Positions 1 to 8,808 of a DNA stretch of 64,000 nucleotides are shown one piece after another (position 1 is the first letter of the stretch; every line of letters starts with the position of its first letter). The stretch lies in assembly GCA_030428255.1 (NCBI GenBank), contig JAUIBT010000005.1, forward strand, positions 64,308 through 128,307. The letters run 5' to 3'. Source of the DNA: Alphaproteobacteria bacterium (GTDB lineage: Bacteria > Pseudomonadota > Alphaproteobacteria > UBA7985 > JAUIBT01). The notes beneath the pieces are model-generated. The model did no database searches. It saw only the letters and a program-made list of their open reading frames with translations, and had not been told where the DNA came from. A program made the position numbers and the translations under genes.

Positions 1-1
1 C

Positions 2-1411
2 GTGGAGTTCGACTTCGGCGGTTTGGAGATCATCAACGAGCCCTATGACGCGGTGACGAAGACCCAAAGCGGTGAAATGGTGCTCAAGCCCATACACTTC
101 TTAATGGATGGCAATGCAGAAGGCTCGGACATGCCAGCCGATATGGCGCAGACCATGGATATGTCGGCCATAACCTATCGCTACACCACCGATCTTGATC
201 AGCCCCTGGGCAGCTTTGCTCCGTTCCAGGTCATTGCTGATGCCATGGTGTTCAATAAGCAAATCGGCGACGACGCCGACGTGCGCCGGGCCTGGCTGTT
301 GGATCTGATCTCGGCATTATTCGTCGAATATCGCAGCTTTGAGGGCGTGGCCAAGGGTGGGGAGATGACCCAAACCCTGCGCAGCCCAGAGTTTAATATG
401 GACGTTTCCCAAGGCAGCCAGTCGGTGAGCTTTGAAGGCCAGAACGAAGATGGCATGGTATCGGTCATCTCAAAATCGACTGCCGGCGAAATGCGCTATA
501 CCATCAGTTCTGACAAAGAAGCGCTGCTGAATGGCGAGGCGATCATTGAGCGCGCTCTTGCTGGCGTTGATCTGGAAAATATGGACGTGGCCTTGCTGGA
601 AGCGGCGCTGTTGCGCATCGTTGACACCGGCTATGATAACCCCATGGCGGTCGATTTTAAGGCCTTTGAGGACGTGATCGCAGCGCTTGGCAGCTTGGTA
701 GCCTATGGCTCGATCGAAAGCGTAGAAGTTACCAGCAACGCGATGGGCCCCTTGGGCAGCCTCGATGCCCTTCGCTATGGCATTGCTCTGGGCACCAGCC
801 AGGATGAGCTGACCCGCAGCGGCCTGTCGCTGGCGATTGAGGGCTTCCAGACCCCTATCGTAGCGGCCATGACTGGGCTGCCAGAGGGTATTGTGCCAAG
901 CGACGCCAGCATCGAATTTAGTATGGACTATCCAGCCTTGGCCATGTTTGCCACCAGCATTGGCATGGATCGAGTGGTGCAAGTCTCTCTGTCTAGCGAT
1001 GATGGCGACGAGGCCATGGAGCTGTTGTTCCCAGAGCTGCTGTCGGTCTATCGCCAAAAGCCCGGCGGCGTCAATCTGGACCTGGCCATCAAGAGTCCTG
1101 ACTATGATGTCAAGCTGAGTGGCAGCATGCAGGTCGAGGTCTTGTCCGAAGATGATCCGAACTTTGCGATCTTCCCGGCAAGGGCGACGGCGCACATCGA
1201 AGTCACCGGCTTCGATGGCCTGATGACCCGCTTGCAGCAGTTGATCGGCGAGACCGAAAACCCTGAAATCCAGGGCGGAATCTCAGGGGCCTTGTTGGGT
1301 CTGGGGATGGCGCGCGGCATGGCGCGTCCCGAAGGCGATATGCTGGTCTATGATATCGTGTTGGACCCGGCTGTTGGTGTCACCGTCAACGAAGTTCCGC
1401 TTCCCATGTAG
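2..1411 (+). CDS. hypothetical protein, 5'-partial
   Basis: The reading frame is open from the left edge of the window to a TAG at 1409-1411, so the first GTG is probably not the true start and the N-terminus, possibly with a signal peptide, lies outside. About 469 residues are visible. They are acidic and rich in alternating polar and hydrophobic stretches, with no catalytic motif and no membrane segment in the visible part. This would fit an exported beta-rich protein of the YdgA or DUF2125 kind, but I do not recognise it and that is a guess. A strong terminator follows at 1470-1501. The next gene, hemF, converges on it. Confidence 0.7.
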   Translation: MEFDFGGLEIINEPYDAVTKTQSGEMVLKPIHFLMDGNAEGSDMPADMAQTMDMSAITYRYTTDLDQPLGSFAPFQVIADAMVFNKQIGDDADVRRAWLLDLISALFVEYRSFEGVAKGGEMTQTLRSPEFNMDVSQGSQSVSFEGQNEDGMVSVISKSTAGEMRYTISSDKEALLNGEAIIERALAGVDLENMDVALLEAALLRIVDTGYDNPMAVDFKAFEDVIAALGSLVAYGSIESVEVTSNAMGPLGSLDALRYGIALGTSQDELTRSGLSLAIEGFQTPIVAAMTGLPEGIVPSDASIEFSMDYPALAMFATSIGMDRVVQVSLSSDDGDEAMELLFPELLSVYRQKPGGVNLDLAIKSPDYDVKLSGSMQVEVLSEDDPNFAIFPARATAHIEVTGFDGLMTRLQQLIGETENPEIQGGISGALLGLGMARGMARPEGDMLVYDIVLDPAVGVTVNEVPLPM

Positions 1412-1469
1412 CGCTGGCGCGGCTGCGCAGGAACAATGCTGCGTCGCTTCTTACGGCTTCCAAAACGCG

Positions 1470-1501
1470 AAAAAGGCGAGCTTTCGGGCTCGCCTTTTTT
1501 T
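1470..1501. terminator. bidirectional rho-independent terminator
   Basis: AAAAAGGCGAGC and GCTCGCCTTTTTTT form a GC-rich stem around a short TTTCGG loop. The stem has A and T tracts on both sides, so it can end both the rightward gene before it and the leftward hemF gene after it. Confidence 0.9.
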
Positions 1502-1527
1502 GTATGCTGCTGGGATCTGGCCTCAAC

Positions 1528-2454
1528 TCACTCCAGTTCGCCGCTGATGTCGGACAGGGGCGAGGGCCATTTCACCACCGGCGGCATGGACATGAGAATG
1601 GCGTCGATGTTGCCACCGGTCTTAAGGCCAAACAGCGTGCCGCGGTCGTGCAGCAGGTTGTACTCGACATAGCGGCCACGGCGCACCAACTGGTGCTCGC
1701 GATCCGCCTCGCTCCAGGGCTTGTGCATGTGCGCGCGCACGATGGGTTCATAGCTGGTCAAGAAGGCGCGGCCCACGTCTTGAGTAAAGGCGAAGTCAGC
1801 CTCCCAGTCGCCGGTATTGTGCTGGTCAAAGAAAATGCCGCCGATGCCGCGCGGCTCTTTGCGGTGGTGCAGATAGAAATAGTCGTCGCACCACTTCTTG
1901 AATTTGGGATAATAGTCCGGGTCATGGCGGTCGCAGGCGGCTTGCAGCCCGGCATGGAAGGCTTGGCTGTCCTCGTCGCGTCGGCGCATGGGCGTCAGGT
2001 CTGCGCCGCCGCCGAACCAGCCCTGGGTGGTGACGATCATGCGGGTGTTCATGTGCACGGCGGGTACCAAGGGCGACTGCATGTGTGCCACCAGCGAGAC
2101 GCCTGAGGCCCAGAAGTTTGGATTTTCGCTGGCGCCAGGGATCGACTTGGCGAACTCGGGCGAGAATTTGCCTTCGACCACAGAGATGTTGACGCCCACC
2201 TTTTCAAATACCCGGCCCTCCATGATCGACATGGTGCCGCCGCCACCTTTGCTGCCGTCTTTGGTGGGGCGTCGCCAGGTCTTGCGCTGGAATTGCCCGG
2301 CGGCCTGGCTGGTCGGTCCGGGGTCGGTCTGCGGGGCCTCCAAGTCGCGTTCGATGGCCTCAAACGCGGTGCAGATATCGTCGCGCAGGGCCTCGAACCA
2401 GGCGGCGGCGCGGGCCTTGCGGTCTTGCCAAACGGGGTCTGCGTGCAGATCCAT
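1528..2454 (-). CDS. hemF: oxygen-dependent coproporphyrinogen III oxidase
   Basis: HemF oxidatively decarboxylates coproporphyrinogen III to protoporphyrinogen IX in haem synthesis, using O2. The 308-residue product has the family hallmarks throughout: [25 protein letters not shown] followed by [10 protein letters not shown], the [13 protein letters not shown] block, RGIGGIFFD, and the C-terminal [13 protein letters not shown] and SMPP segments. Length matches the family. I place the start at the ATG ending at 2454 because AAGGAG sits eight bases upstream and MDLHADPVW resembles other HemF N-termini; the frame is open about 37 codons further upstream, but that part is unlike the family. It converges with the preceding gene and shares its terminator. 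No oxygen-independent HemN gene is in the window (hemW at 46 kb is a chaperone-type relative). Confidence 0.97.
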   Translation of the reverse strand: MDLHADPVWQDRKARAAAWFEALRDDICTAFEAIERDLEAPQTDPGPTSQAAGQFQRKTWRRPTKDGSKGGGGTMSIMEGRVFEKVGVNISVVEGKFSPEFAKSIPGASENPNFWASGVSLVAHMQSPLVPAVHMNTRMIVTTQGWFGGGADLTPMRRRDEDSQAFHAGLQAACDRHDPDYYPKFKKWCDDYFYLHHRKEPRGIGGIFFDQHNTGDWEADFAFTQDVGRAFLTSYEPIVRAHMHKPWSEADREHQLVRRGRYVEYNLLHDRGTLFGLKTGGNIDAILMSMPPVVKWPSPLSDISGELE

Positions 2455-2641
2455 GAGCGTCTCCTTGCGGGCTGTGTTGGGCGAACTGGCGCGCATTGGA
2501 CTGCAAAACGCGGGCCAAGGCCAGTGTAGAGGTCCCAGGGGCAACGACGCGGGCCCACGATGCAAGAATTAGCGTTATAAATCAGCATGCTATAGGCTAC
2601 GCGCCCTAATGTCGCTGCCTTGCGGACGGCCAGGCCAGACC

Positions 2642-3091
2642 TCAGAGCGGCCGCGAGGGCACCCAGGCGTAGCCATCGAAATCCAAAATATAGGCCTCAC
2701 GCAGGCCGTGGGGCTTGTCGGTCGGCTCTTGCAGCAGGGTCAAAGCCTGGCGTTGGTCATCGGGCAGGGCTTCGAGCGCCACCACCGCCGCCTCGGGGTC
2801 GCTGTCATAGAGCCTGATCTCCAGGCCAGCACCGCGCGGTCCGGCTTCGGGCAGCAGTCCCAGCAAAGGATTGGCGGCGTAGGTCTGATCGCCATGGAGC
2901 TGGAAGAGCTGCCGCTGATCGCTCGCGCCATAGGTCAGGATGGCAAAGTCAGCGCTCAGGCGGTGGATGCCCATGCCAAAGACGGTCTGCAAAAAGCCCG
3001 CCGTGCGCTCGACATCGCGCACCAGCAAATTGAGGCCCTGGCCACGAAGGCTAGCCCCAAAGTCGGCGGCGGAAATGGTCTCGAAATCCAT
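2642..3091 (-). CDS. VOC (glyoxalase/bleomycin resistance) family protein
   Basis: The 149-residue protein has the vicinal-oxygen-chelate layout. Its LNLLVRDVERTAGFLQTVFGM opening is a typical beta-alpha start of such domains, with a central L-E-I-R-L strand and a C-terminal REAYILDFDGYAWVPSRPL segment that resembles the last metal-site strand. VOC proteins are often metal-dependent lyases, dioxygenases or binding proteins; the substrate cannot be told from sequence. No strong ribosome-binding site precedes the ATG at 3091. It points the same way as hemF but is about 190 bases upstream of it, so co-transcription is uncertain. Confidence 0.85.
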   Translation of the reverse strand: MDFETISAADFGASLRGQGLNLLVRDVERTAGFLQTVFGMGIHRLSADFAILTYGASDQRQLFQLHGDQTYAANPLLGLLPEAGPRGAGLEIRLYDSDPEAAVVALEALPDDQRQALTLLQEPTDKPHGLREAYILDFDGYAWVPSRPL

Positions 3092-3178
3092 AGTCAGGTG
3101 CTTCTCAATGCCCGAGAACGCTACAAAAGGGCGGGGTTTGCTTGTCGTCTACCACAGGCGAGCGCCCGTTTCGCCGAG

Positions 3179-3607
3179 CTATGGCCACTGGCAACTTTGC
3201 TGTACGGCTTGCAGGTCTCTTGCAAGATTGGCGGCTTGCTCGCGTGCTTGCAAGCAATAGTCCCGGCGTTCTGCCATGCCCTTGCGGGTGTTTTGAATTG
3301 CAGGCGGAATGCCAAGCTTCTTGAGGCGATCGGCTAGCCGTTCGAACCAAACCTGATAGTACTGTCGGACGCTACCTGCGAAGCTAGCGGCCTGGGTTGG
3401 GTTTGCCGCGCTGCTCTGACATCCAGATCGCCATCCCATCAGGGGGCGACCCTCTGTTTTCGTCTTAAAGGCGCGTTGGCGCAGGAACCCATGGCGCGTC
3501 CTTCGGCGCGAGAGCAAATCCAGAGCAATCGCGCTCGATTGCGCCAAATCTGCTTGGGGTGCATCTGGGGCAATATCAAAGAGATAGAAGGCGTAGGCTG
3601 AATGCAC
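3179..3607 (-). CDS. doubtful hypothetical protein
   Basis: A GTG-initiated frame of 142 residues fills much of the gap between the VOC gene and rsmB. The C-terminal half (about residues 80-140) is helical and rich in Arg, Gln and Ala, with a run like RQYYQVWFERLADRLKKLG. The N-terminal half shows no recognisable pattern. A TAG closes the frame about 20 codons upstream, and no clear ribosome-binding site was found. An alternative frame at 3439-3771 on the same strand reads plausibly before this one begins, so the locus could be a frameshifted remnant. I do not recognise either product. Confidence 0.35.
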   Translation of the reverse strand: MHSAYAFYLFDIAPDAPQADLAQSSAIALDLLSRRRTRHGFLRQRAFKTKTEGRPLMGWRSGCQSSAANPTQAASFAGSVRQYYQVWFERLADRLKKLGIPPAIQNTRKGMAERRDYCLQAREQAANLARDLQAVQQSCQWP

Positions 3608-3786
3608 TTCAGTGACACGCGCTCGAGATCTTCGGCAGTTGCGGACAGTCGGCTACTCGTGACACGTTCGGCTCTTGTCAGCGCTCCACACCTGAGAGGG
3701 GTAAACCCAACAAGGACCAAACGGCCTTGAGAGGAAGCAGCCATGAGACGAAACTGCCAGGGCATCGACACTTTGATCGAGGCGCG

Positions 3787-4944
3787 CTAACCCTCGCGCA
3801 GCATCCGCGCCATATAGAAGCCGTCCGAGCCGCCCACTTCGGGCAAGCGCTGCTCCTCAACTTCCAGGCTCCAGCCAGGGTTGGACGCCAGAAAGGCCGC
3901 GACCTGCGCCTGGTTCTCGGCCTGCAAGATCGAGCAGGTGGCGTAGACCAGCTTGCCGCCCACACGGGTCATGCGGCTGTAGCGCGCTAGAATATCGGCT
4001 TGCAGGGCCTTGGTCTCCTCCAGGCCCTCGGGCGTCACCTTCCACTTGGTATCAGGCTTACGGCGCAGCACGCCCGAGCCCGAGCAGGGCACGTCCAGCA
4101 AGACACGATCGGCATTGCCGTCCAAGCGTTTGATGGTCTTAGAACTCTCGATCAGCCGCGATTCGATGCAGTGCACCCCGGCTCGATTGGCCCGCTTGCG
4201 CAGCGCATCCAGCTTCCAAGCGTGAATGTCCAGCGCCATCAGTTTGCCGCGGTTGCCCATCAGAGCTGCCGCGTGCAGCGCCTTACCGCCGCCGCCGGCA
4301 CAGGCATCTACCACCCGCTGTCCGGGCTCAACCTGCAAGAAGGGCGCGATGTCTTGGCTGCCTAGGTCTTGGACTTCAAACAGGCCTTCTTGGAAGCACT
4401 GCGAGGTGAAAACGTTCTGGCGCTTGACGACTTCTAGGGCCGCATCACCACACAAGCGGGTCTCAATATCTTCGTAGTCCAGGCGCTCTTGCAGGGCTTC
4501 AGGGCTGGTTTTGAGCGTATTGGCGCGCAAGAACAGCGGCGCTTGGCTGTTGAGCACCGCCGCCAGAGCGTCCCAATCTGCGCCAAAGTCGGCCTGCCCT
4601 GCGGTTTGCAGCCAATCGGGCATGGCGTTGCGGGTCTGCGCATCCAGCGGTTGGTCCCAGCGCGCGCGCAGATCGGCATCCGCCGAGCCGTCTTGCAGCG
4701 CCAGCCAGGCCGACAGCAGCCCGCGCGCCTGCTGCGCATCCACCAGCGCAGCATAGGCCAGCCGTGAGCGCCACCGCACCACCTCATAGAGCGTTTGGGC
4801 AAACTGCCGCCGGTCGCGCGCGCCCCACTTTTTGTGGTTCTTCAGGTTCCATTCCACCACTTTGGCGGCGTGGTAGCCTTGATTGAGGCAGCGGTCGAGG
4901 CCATCAACGAGGGCGTCTTGCAGGTTGGGGTGCAGGCGGGTCAA
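3787..4944 (-). CDS. rsmB: RsmB/NSUN-family RNA (cytosine-C5)-methyltransferase
   Basis: This is a SAM-dependent RNA m5C methyltransferase, most likely acting on 16S rRNA. The N-terminal part is a NusB-like RNA-binding region. The C-terminal Rossmann fold has the SAM-binding DACAGGGGKALH motif, the DVPCSGSG motif IV cysteine and the YATCS motif VI catalytic cysteine, the two-cysteine arrangement of the family. At 385 residues it is slightly shorter than E. coli RsmB (429). The frame starts with TTG at 4944; AAGGA lies about ten bases upstream, so a rare TTG start is plausible. It lies 41 bases after the flavoprotein gene on the same strand and may be co-transcribed. The exact target nucleotide is inferred from family. 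Confidence 0.9.
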   Translation of the reverse strand: MTRLHPNLQDALVDGLDRCLNQGYHAAKVVEWNLKNHKKWGARDRRQFAQTLYEVVRWRSRLAYAALVDAQQARGLLSAWLALQDGSADADLRARWDQPLDAQTRNAMPDWLQTAGQADFGADWDALAAVLNSQAPLFLRANTLKTSPEALQERLDYEDIETRLCGDAALEVVKRQNVFTSQCFQEGLFEVQDLGSQDIAPFLQVEPGQRVVDACAGGGGKALHAAALMGNRGKLMALDIHAWKLDALRKRANRAGVHCIESRLIESSKTIKRLDGNADRVLLDVPCSGSGVLRRKPDTKWKVTPEGLEETKALQADILARYSRMTRVGGKLVYATCSILQAENQAQVAAFLASNPGWSLEVEEQRLPEVGGSDGFYMARMLREG

Positions 4945-4985
4945 AACGGGTGCTAGGTCCTTGGAGTTGCGGCGGGCGAGCCCGT

Positions 4986-6209
4986 CTATTTCTTCAAAAT
5001 CAGCGCTTTAAGCTTGGTGCTTGTGTCGCTGAGGCTGGCCGGATCGACCGGCAGTTGCGTATCCACGGCGCGGCGCATGACCGCGAAATCCTGCGACGCA
5101 TTGATGACTTGCCCCGCTTTGATCTGGTCGCCGTCGAGGCCGATCAGCGTAACACTGTCGTCGCCGTTGTTGCGCTCGATCCAGGTCAGCTCGGGCGAGT
5201 AGAGGCCCACCATTTGCAGGCCGTAATCGTATTGATCGGTCCAGAACCAGGGCGCTTCCTGACGCGGTGCCTCTTTTCCCAGGATCGCCGCTGCACAGAG
5301 CTTGGCGCCGTAGATGGCGTTCTGTACGCTCTCCAGCCGCACGCCCGAAGCTAGGTAGCGGTCTTCGCAGATTGCTACGTCGCCAATGGCGTAGATGCTG
5401 GGATCGGCGCTGCGCTGGTTGGCGTCGGTCAAGATCCCGCGCTCGGAATAGATGCTGCTGCCTTGCAGGAATTCGGTGTTGACCAGGGCGCCGATACCGA
5501 TCACCAGACCGGCCGCTTCGATGCGCTCGTCACCGATGGTCAGCGCCAGGCCGTCGCCCGTCGCCTCGATATCTCGGGTCATGGTGTTCAGCTCAACGCG
5601 CGCGCCCTCGGCGCGGTGCTTGGCCAGGCAGAGTTCAGAGATGCGCGGGTGGACTGCGCGGCCCATCAGGCGGCTGTCGGCTTCAACGATGATCACCGGC
5701 CACCCCATGATGCGCGCTGAGGCCGCCACTTCCAGACCGATAAAGCCGCCGCCGATCACGACCAAGGGCTTGTCCTTCGTGCCGCCTTCCAGCTTGGCTT
5801 TCAACGCCAGGCTCTCGTCCCAAGAGCGCACCAGGTGCGCGTAGGGCTGCGCGGCCTCGGGCAAGGGCAAACTGCGCGCCCGAGCTCCGGTGGCGACGAT
5901 CAAGATGTCATAGTCCAGGCTGCTGCCGTCGGCCAAAGTCAGGCGCTTGGCGGCCTGGTCCAGGCTCTGAACCGGCGTAGACACCCGCAGCTCGATGCCC
6001 TGATCGCTATAGGCTTCAGCCGAGCGGTAGATTGTGCGCTCGATCTCCATGTCGGACTTAAGCACAGCTTTGGACAGGGGCGGACGGTCATAGGGCAAGT
6101 GGCTCTCGTCGCCCAGCATGGTAATGCTGCCCTCAAAGCCACCTTGGCGCAGGCTCATGGCGCACTGCGAGCCCGCTTGTCCGGCTCCCACGATCACGAT
6201 TTTGGTCAT
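4986..6209 (-). CDS. FAD-dependent NAD(P)H:ferredoxin/rubredoxin reductase-type oxidoreductase
   Basis: The 407-residue flavoprotein is of the putidaredoxin-reductase type. The N-terminal FAD-binding motif is IVIVGAGQAGSQCA (residues 4-17). The central NAD(P)H-binding motif is VVIGGGFIGLEVAAS (near 150), and the second FAD site ends in SIYAIGDVA. The C-terminal PWFWTDQYDYGLQMVG segment is typical of the reductase C-terminal domain. Such enzymes pass electrons from NAD(P)H to a ferredoxin or rubredoxin that feeds an oxygenase. The start at 6209 is preceded by AAGGAGTGAGC. It lies downstream of a Rieske oxygenase and a small gene on the same strand, so it is probably the reductase of that oxygenase. 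No ferredoxin gene is nearby. A perfect 17-bp duplication lies just upstream of the ribosome-binding site. Confidence 0.92.
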   Translation of the reverse strand: MTKIVIVGAGQAGSQCAMSLRQGGFEGSITMLGDESHLPYDRPPLSKAVLKSDMEIERTIYRSAEAYSDQGIELRVSTPVQSLDQAAKRLTLADGSSLDYDILIVATGARARSLPLPEAAQPYAHLVRSWDESLALKAKLEGGTKDKPLVVIGGGFIGLEVAASARIMGWPVIIVEADSRLMGRAVHPRISELCLAKHRAEGARVELNTMTRDIEATGDGLALTIGDERIEAAGLVIGIGALVNTEFLQGSSIYSERGILTDANQRSADPSIYAIGDVAICEDRYLASGVRLESVQNAIYGAKLCAAAILGKEAPRQEAPWFWTDQYDYGLQMVGLYSPELTWIERNNGDDSVTLIGLDGDQIKAGQVINASQDFAVMRRAVDTQLPVDPASLSDTSTKLKALILKK

Positions 6210-6222
6210 GCTCACTCCTTTT

Positions 6223-6256
6223 GGCATCCCCTGGCCGCTGGCATCCCCTGGCCGCT
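6223..6256. repeat. 17-bp tandem duplication
   Basis: Two perfect adjacent copies of GGCATCCCCTGGCCGCT lie 14 bases upstream of the flavoprotein start codon, next to its ribosome-binding site, in the gap after the small coupled gene. Confidence 0.95.
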
Positions 6257-6328
6257 TGGCAACCGCAGGCCGGGCATTCGCCAGGGCTGCCCTGCTGCCG
6301 ATCCCTTACAACTGGGTGCCGGCTGGCT

Positions 6329-6538
6329 TTAGCGCAAACGACCCAGGCGACGCAACAGTGCGCCCGCCCGTTCTTCTATCGCAGCTTGGCCCGCTTGTAA
6401 CGCATGGACATAGGCGTGGGTGGCATAAAATGCGCTGGCATCATCGCCAGAGCTGGCCTCGGCCGTTTCCATATAGAGCCGGGCCGCCAGCGCGTGGTCG
6501 CCAGCGGCCAAAGCGGCCAGCAATGCTTTGTCGCTCAT
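6329..6538 (-). CDS. small hypothetical protein, translationally coupled to Rieske oxygenase
   Basis: A 69-residue, alanine-rich, helical protein starting MSDKALLAALAAGDHALAAR. Its ATG overlaps the TGA stop of the Rieske oxygenase in an ATGA junction (6535-6538), the usual sign of translational coupling, and this decides the start. The pattern of short helices (AALAAGDHALAARLYMETAE) resembles a tetratricopeptide-like helical hairpin. It contains no cysteine, so it cannot be the missing ferredoxin. The flavoprotein reductase follows on the same strand. The product is unrecognised; a small accessory or assembly subunit of the oxygenase is one possibility suggested only by the coupling. Confidence 0.75.
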   Translation of the reverse strand: MSDKALLAALAAGDHALAARLYMETAEASSGDDASAFYATHAYVHALQAGQAAIEERAGALLRRLGRLR

Positions 6539-7737
6539 TGCGCCTCGGCGAGCATCTTTGAAGCTGCCCACTGGTGAAAGACGTGGGTCGGTGCGTCCAT
6601 GGCAGGCGCGAAAACGCCGCCGTCGAACCCCGAGGCAGAGCGGCCCTTCTGCATGCCCTCAACCACGAAGATGTCTTCTTCAAACACCTGCTTCCACATG
6701 GTCGCGTTCTTGTCGCGCATGGCCTGCCATTCGGCTTCGGCCACATGAGGTTGGGCATAAAAAATCTCGACATGCTCGACCGACTGCGTCGGGCCCTTGG
6801 GCTCAATGACGATGGCAAAGCTGTGGTCTTTGTGAACGCCCAACAGCACGTTGGGGAACAGGGCGGTGTACTCGGCTTGTTTGTCCCACTTGGGGTCCAG
6901 GCCGTCGAAGGCGGGGAAGCGGCGGCCGTCGTCGGCCAGCATGGGGCTGTAAACCAGCGTCCCCTGGCCCGCGAAGGCCTCAGAGGTCACGCCAGGGCGC
7001 AGCTCTTCACCGGCCTGCATGATGTGATAGTGGTCCTCGAGCCGCGAATAGGAGTTCAGCGAGGGATGGACCCAGGGCAGGTGATAGGATTCGCAGTAGT
7101 TTTCGACCGCCAGCTTCCAGTTGGTATCCAGGCTGAGGGTAAAGCCGGAATCGCTGCCGGTGTGGGTCAGCGGCTTGTCGGCGTATTCGTGCCAGCGCTG
7201 CAACAGGCCCGCGTTGGCCTCCTCAAAGGCGGGCGCCTTGCCGTCCAAGTTGATGAAAATAACGCCCATGAACACATGGCTGCGGATCTCGATCAGGCCG
7301 GTGACATCTTTTTCTAGGCGGCTGCAAATGTTGTTGCCGGGGCCGCCTGCGTGCGGGGTGATTTTCAGCGTACCGCCATGGTCGTAGGACCAAGAGTGAT
7401 AGGGGCAGCGGATGACGTTTTGCTTGCCTGCCTCGAAAACCAGCTTCATGCCGCGGTGGCGGCAGACGTTGTAGAAGACCCGCACCTGGCCTTCGCGATC
7501 ACGCGCCAGCAACAGGGGCTCGCCCAAGAACTCGATGGGTTTGACCCACAAGGGTTCGGGCAGGTCTTTGGCAAAGCCGATCCCCGCCCAAGAGGCGGCG
7601 AAGACTTTGCGCTTTTCTTCTTCGAAATAGTCGGCGCTCAGGTAGGCCTCGTTCGGCAGGCCAAGGGCAACATCAACGTCGCCAACCACCTGGGTCAGCG
7701 CGGCACAACGATCTTGAGACGACAGCATCTGGGTCAT
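6535..7737 (-). CDS. Rieske non-haem iron oxygenase, alpha subunit
   Basis: The 400-residue protein belongs to the ring-hydroxylating oxygenase alpha-subunit superfamily. The Rieske 2Fe-2S ligands are visible as C92-x-H94 (NVCRHRGMKL) and C111-x2-H114 (CPYHSW). The mononuclear iron site is formed by H219 and H224 (NYCESYHLPWVHPSLN) with D355 (FEEDIFVVEGMQ). The family covers aromatic dioxygenases as well as betaine-, carnitine- and stachydrine-type demethylating monooxygenases; the compact catalytic domain and the lack of a beta-subunit gene favour the second group, but the substrate is not determined. The start at 7737 has GGAG upstream. The stop overlaps the small downstream gene and a flavin reductase follows, giving a likely three-gene operon. 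Confidence 0.93.
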   Translation of the reverse strand: MTQMLSSQDRCAALTQVVGDVDVALGLPNEAYLSADYFEEEKRKVFAASWAGIGFAKDLPEPLWVKPIEFLGEPLLLARDREGQVRVFYNVCRHRGMKLVFEAGKQNVIRCPYHSWSYDHGGTLKITPHAGGPGNNICSRLEKDVTGLIEIRSHVFMGVIFINLDGKAPAFEEANAGLLQRWHEYADKPLTHTGSDSGFTLSLDTNWKLAVENYCESYHLPWVHPSLNSYSRLEDHYHIMQAGEELRPGVTSEAFAGQGTLVYSPMLADDGRRFPAFDGLDPKWDKQAEYTALFPNVLLGVHKDHSFAIVIEPKGPTQSVEHVEIFYAQPHVAEAEWQAMRDKNATMWKQVFEEDIFVVEGMQKGRSASGFDGGVFAPAMDAPTHVFHQWAASKMLAEAQ

Positions 7738-7861
7738 GAGCAGCTCCAAGCAAAGACAGGCGTTTTGCTTACGCAATTCATTCTGGCATCACTCACACAA
7801 AACAGACATTGCCAGGGCGCAATTGGTCGATTTGCTGCTCAGGATCCGCAAGGAGAGCAAC

Positions 7862-7892
7862 AAAAAACCCCGAACCGGGCGGCTCGGGGCTT
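7862..7892 (-). terminator. rho-independent terminator of the petABC operon
   Basis: On the minus strand AGCCCCGAG pairs with the TTCGGGG arm and is followed by TTTTTTG, 48 bases after the petC stop. It separates the bc1 operon from the Rieske oxygenase operon downstream. Confidence 0.88.
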
Positions 7893-7939
7893 TCAATCGC
7901 TTGGGATGTTAGGCGCGCGGCCTCACACTCCGTTCCAGC

Positions 7940-8776
7940 TTAGTGCAGCGGCCAGGGGCCGTTGGCAGGCTCATTGTGCACGCGGGCATGAACGCGACGG
8001 TAAGCCAAATAGGCCATGATGGTGAAGGCGATCATGAACAGCAGCACGGCCCAGCCCAGACGCTTGCGATTGTCCAAGTTCGGCTCGGCGACCCACATCA
8101 AGAATTCCGCAACGTCTTTGGCGTGTTGATCCAAAGTCGCCTCGGTGCCGTCAACGTATTCAACGCTCTCGTCGCTCAAAGGCGGGCCCATAGCGATGAC
8201 GTTGCCCGGGAAGGCCGCGTTGTAGTACAGATCACCAGCTTTGGCCTGCTGCTCTTCGCTCAGGTGGTCAGCGTCGATGTAGGAGGTCAGCAGCGAATAA
8301 ATATAATCCGCGCCACCTTCACGAGATTTGGCCAACAAGGACAGATCCGGCGGAGCCTTTCCGTGGATCGAAGCGGCGGCCTTTTCGTTCGGGAAAGGCG
8401 CGGGGAAGACGTCAGACTGCAAAGCGGTGCGTTTCAGGCGCTCGCCATTGTCGTCGTGGGTCAAGCCCTCTTCATTGGGCTCGGCGTCCACTTCGTGGTT
8501 GGCAGCAATCGCCTTCACCTGGTCTTTGGACAGGCCCAGGGCCTCCAGGTCACGAAAGCGGAAGTACTTGGCCGCGTGGCAAGCAGAACAGACCTCTTCA
8601 AAGATCTGGAAGCCGCGCAGAGCTGCCGCCTTATCGTACTGGCCAAAGAAGCCTTGGAAGTGCCAGTGCTGGTGCTTCAGCTCGACACCCTCGCCAGAAG
8701 CGAGGGCCGAGGTGCTCGCGCCGGTGGCCAGAGTGAGGCCAAGCAACGCTGCAGGGATGATTTTCATCAATCGCAT
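7940..8776 (-). CDS. petC: ubiquinol-cytochrome c reductase, cytochrome c1
   Basis: Cytochrome c1 carries electrons from the Rieske protein of the bc1 complex to cytochrome c in the periplasm. The 278-residue precursor has a signal peptide (MRLMKIIPAALLGLTLATGA, ending near ALA-SG), the single haem-binding CSACH motif near residue 64, a distal methionine in VIAMGPPL, and a C-terminal membrane anchor (WAVLLFMIAFTIMAYLAYRR). AAGGA precedes the ATG. It is the last gene of petA-petB-petC, 32 bases after petB, and is followed by a strong terminator. Confidence 0.97.
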   Translation of the reverse strand: MRLMKIIPAALLGLTLATGASTSALASGEGVELKHQHWHFQGFFGQYDKAAALRGFQIFEEVCSACHAAKYFRFRDLEALGLSKDQVKAIAANHEVDAEPNEEGLTHDDNGERLKRTALQSDVFPAPFPNEKAAASIHGKAPPDLSLLAKSREGGADYIYSLLTSYIDADHLSEEQQAKAGDLYYNAAFPGNVIAMGPPLSDESVEYVDGTEATLDQHAKDVAEFLMWVAEPNLDNRKRLGWAVLLFMIAFTIMAYLAYRRVHARVHNEPANGPWPLH

Positions 8777-8808
8777 GGTGTGTTTTCCTTATGTCTGCAG
8801 GGTTGCGC

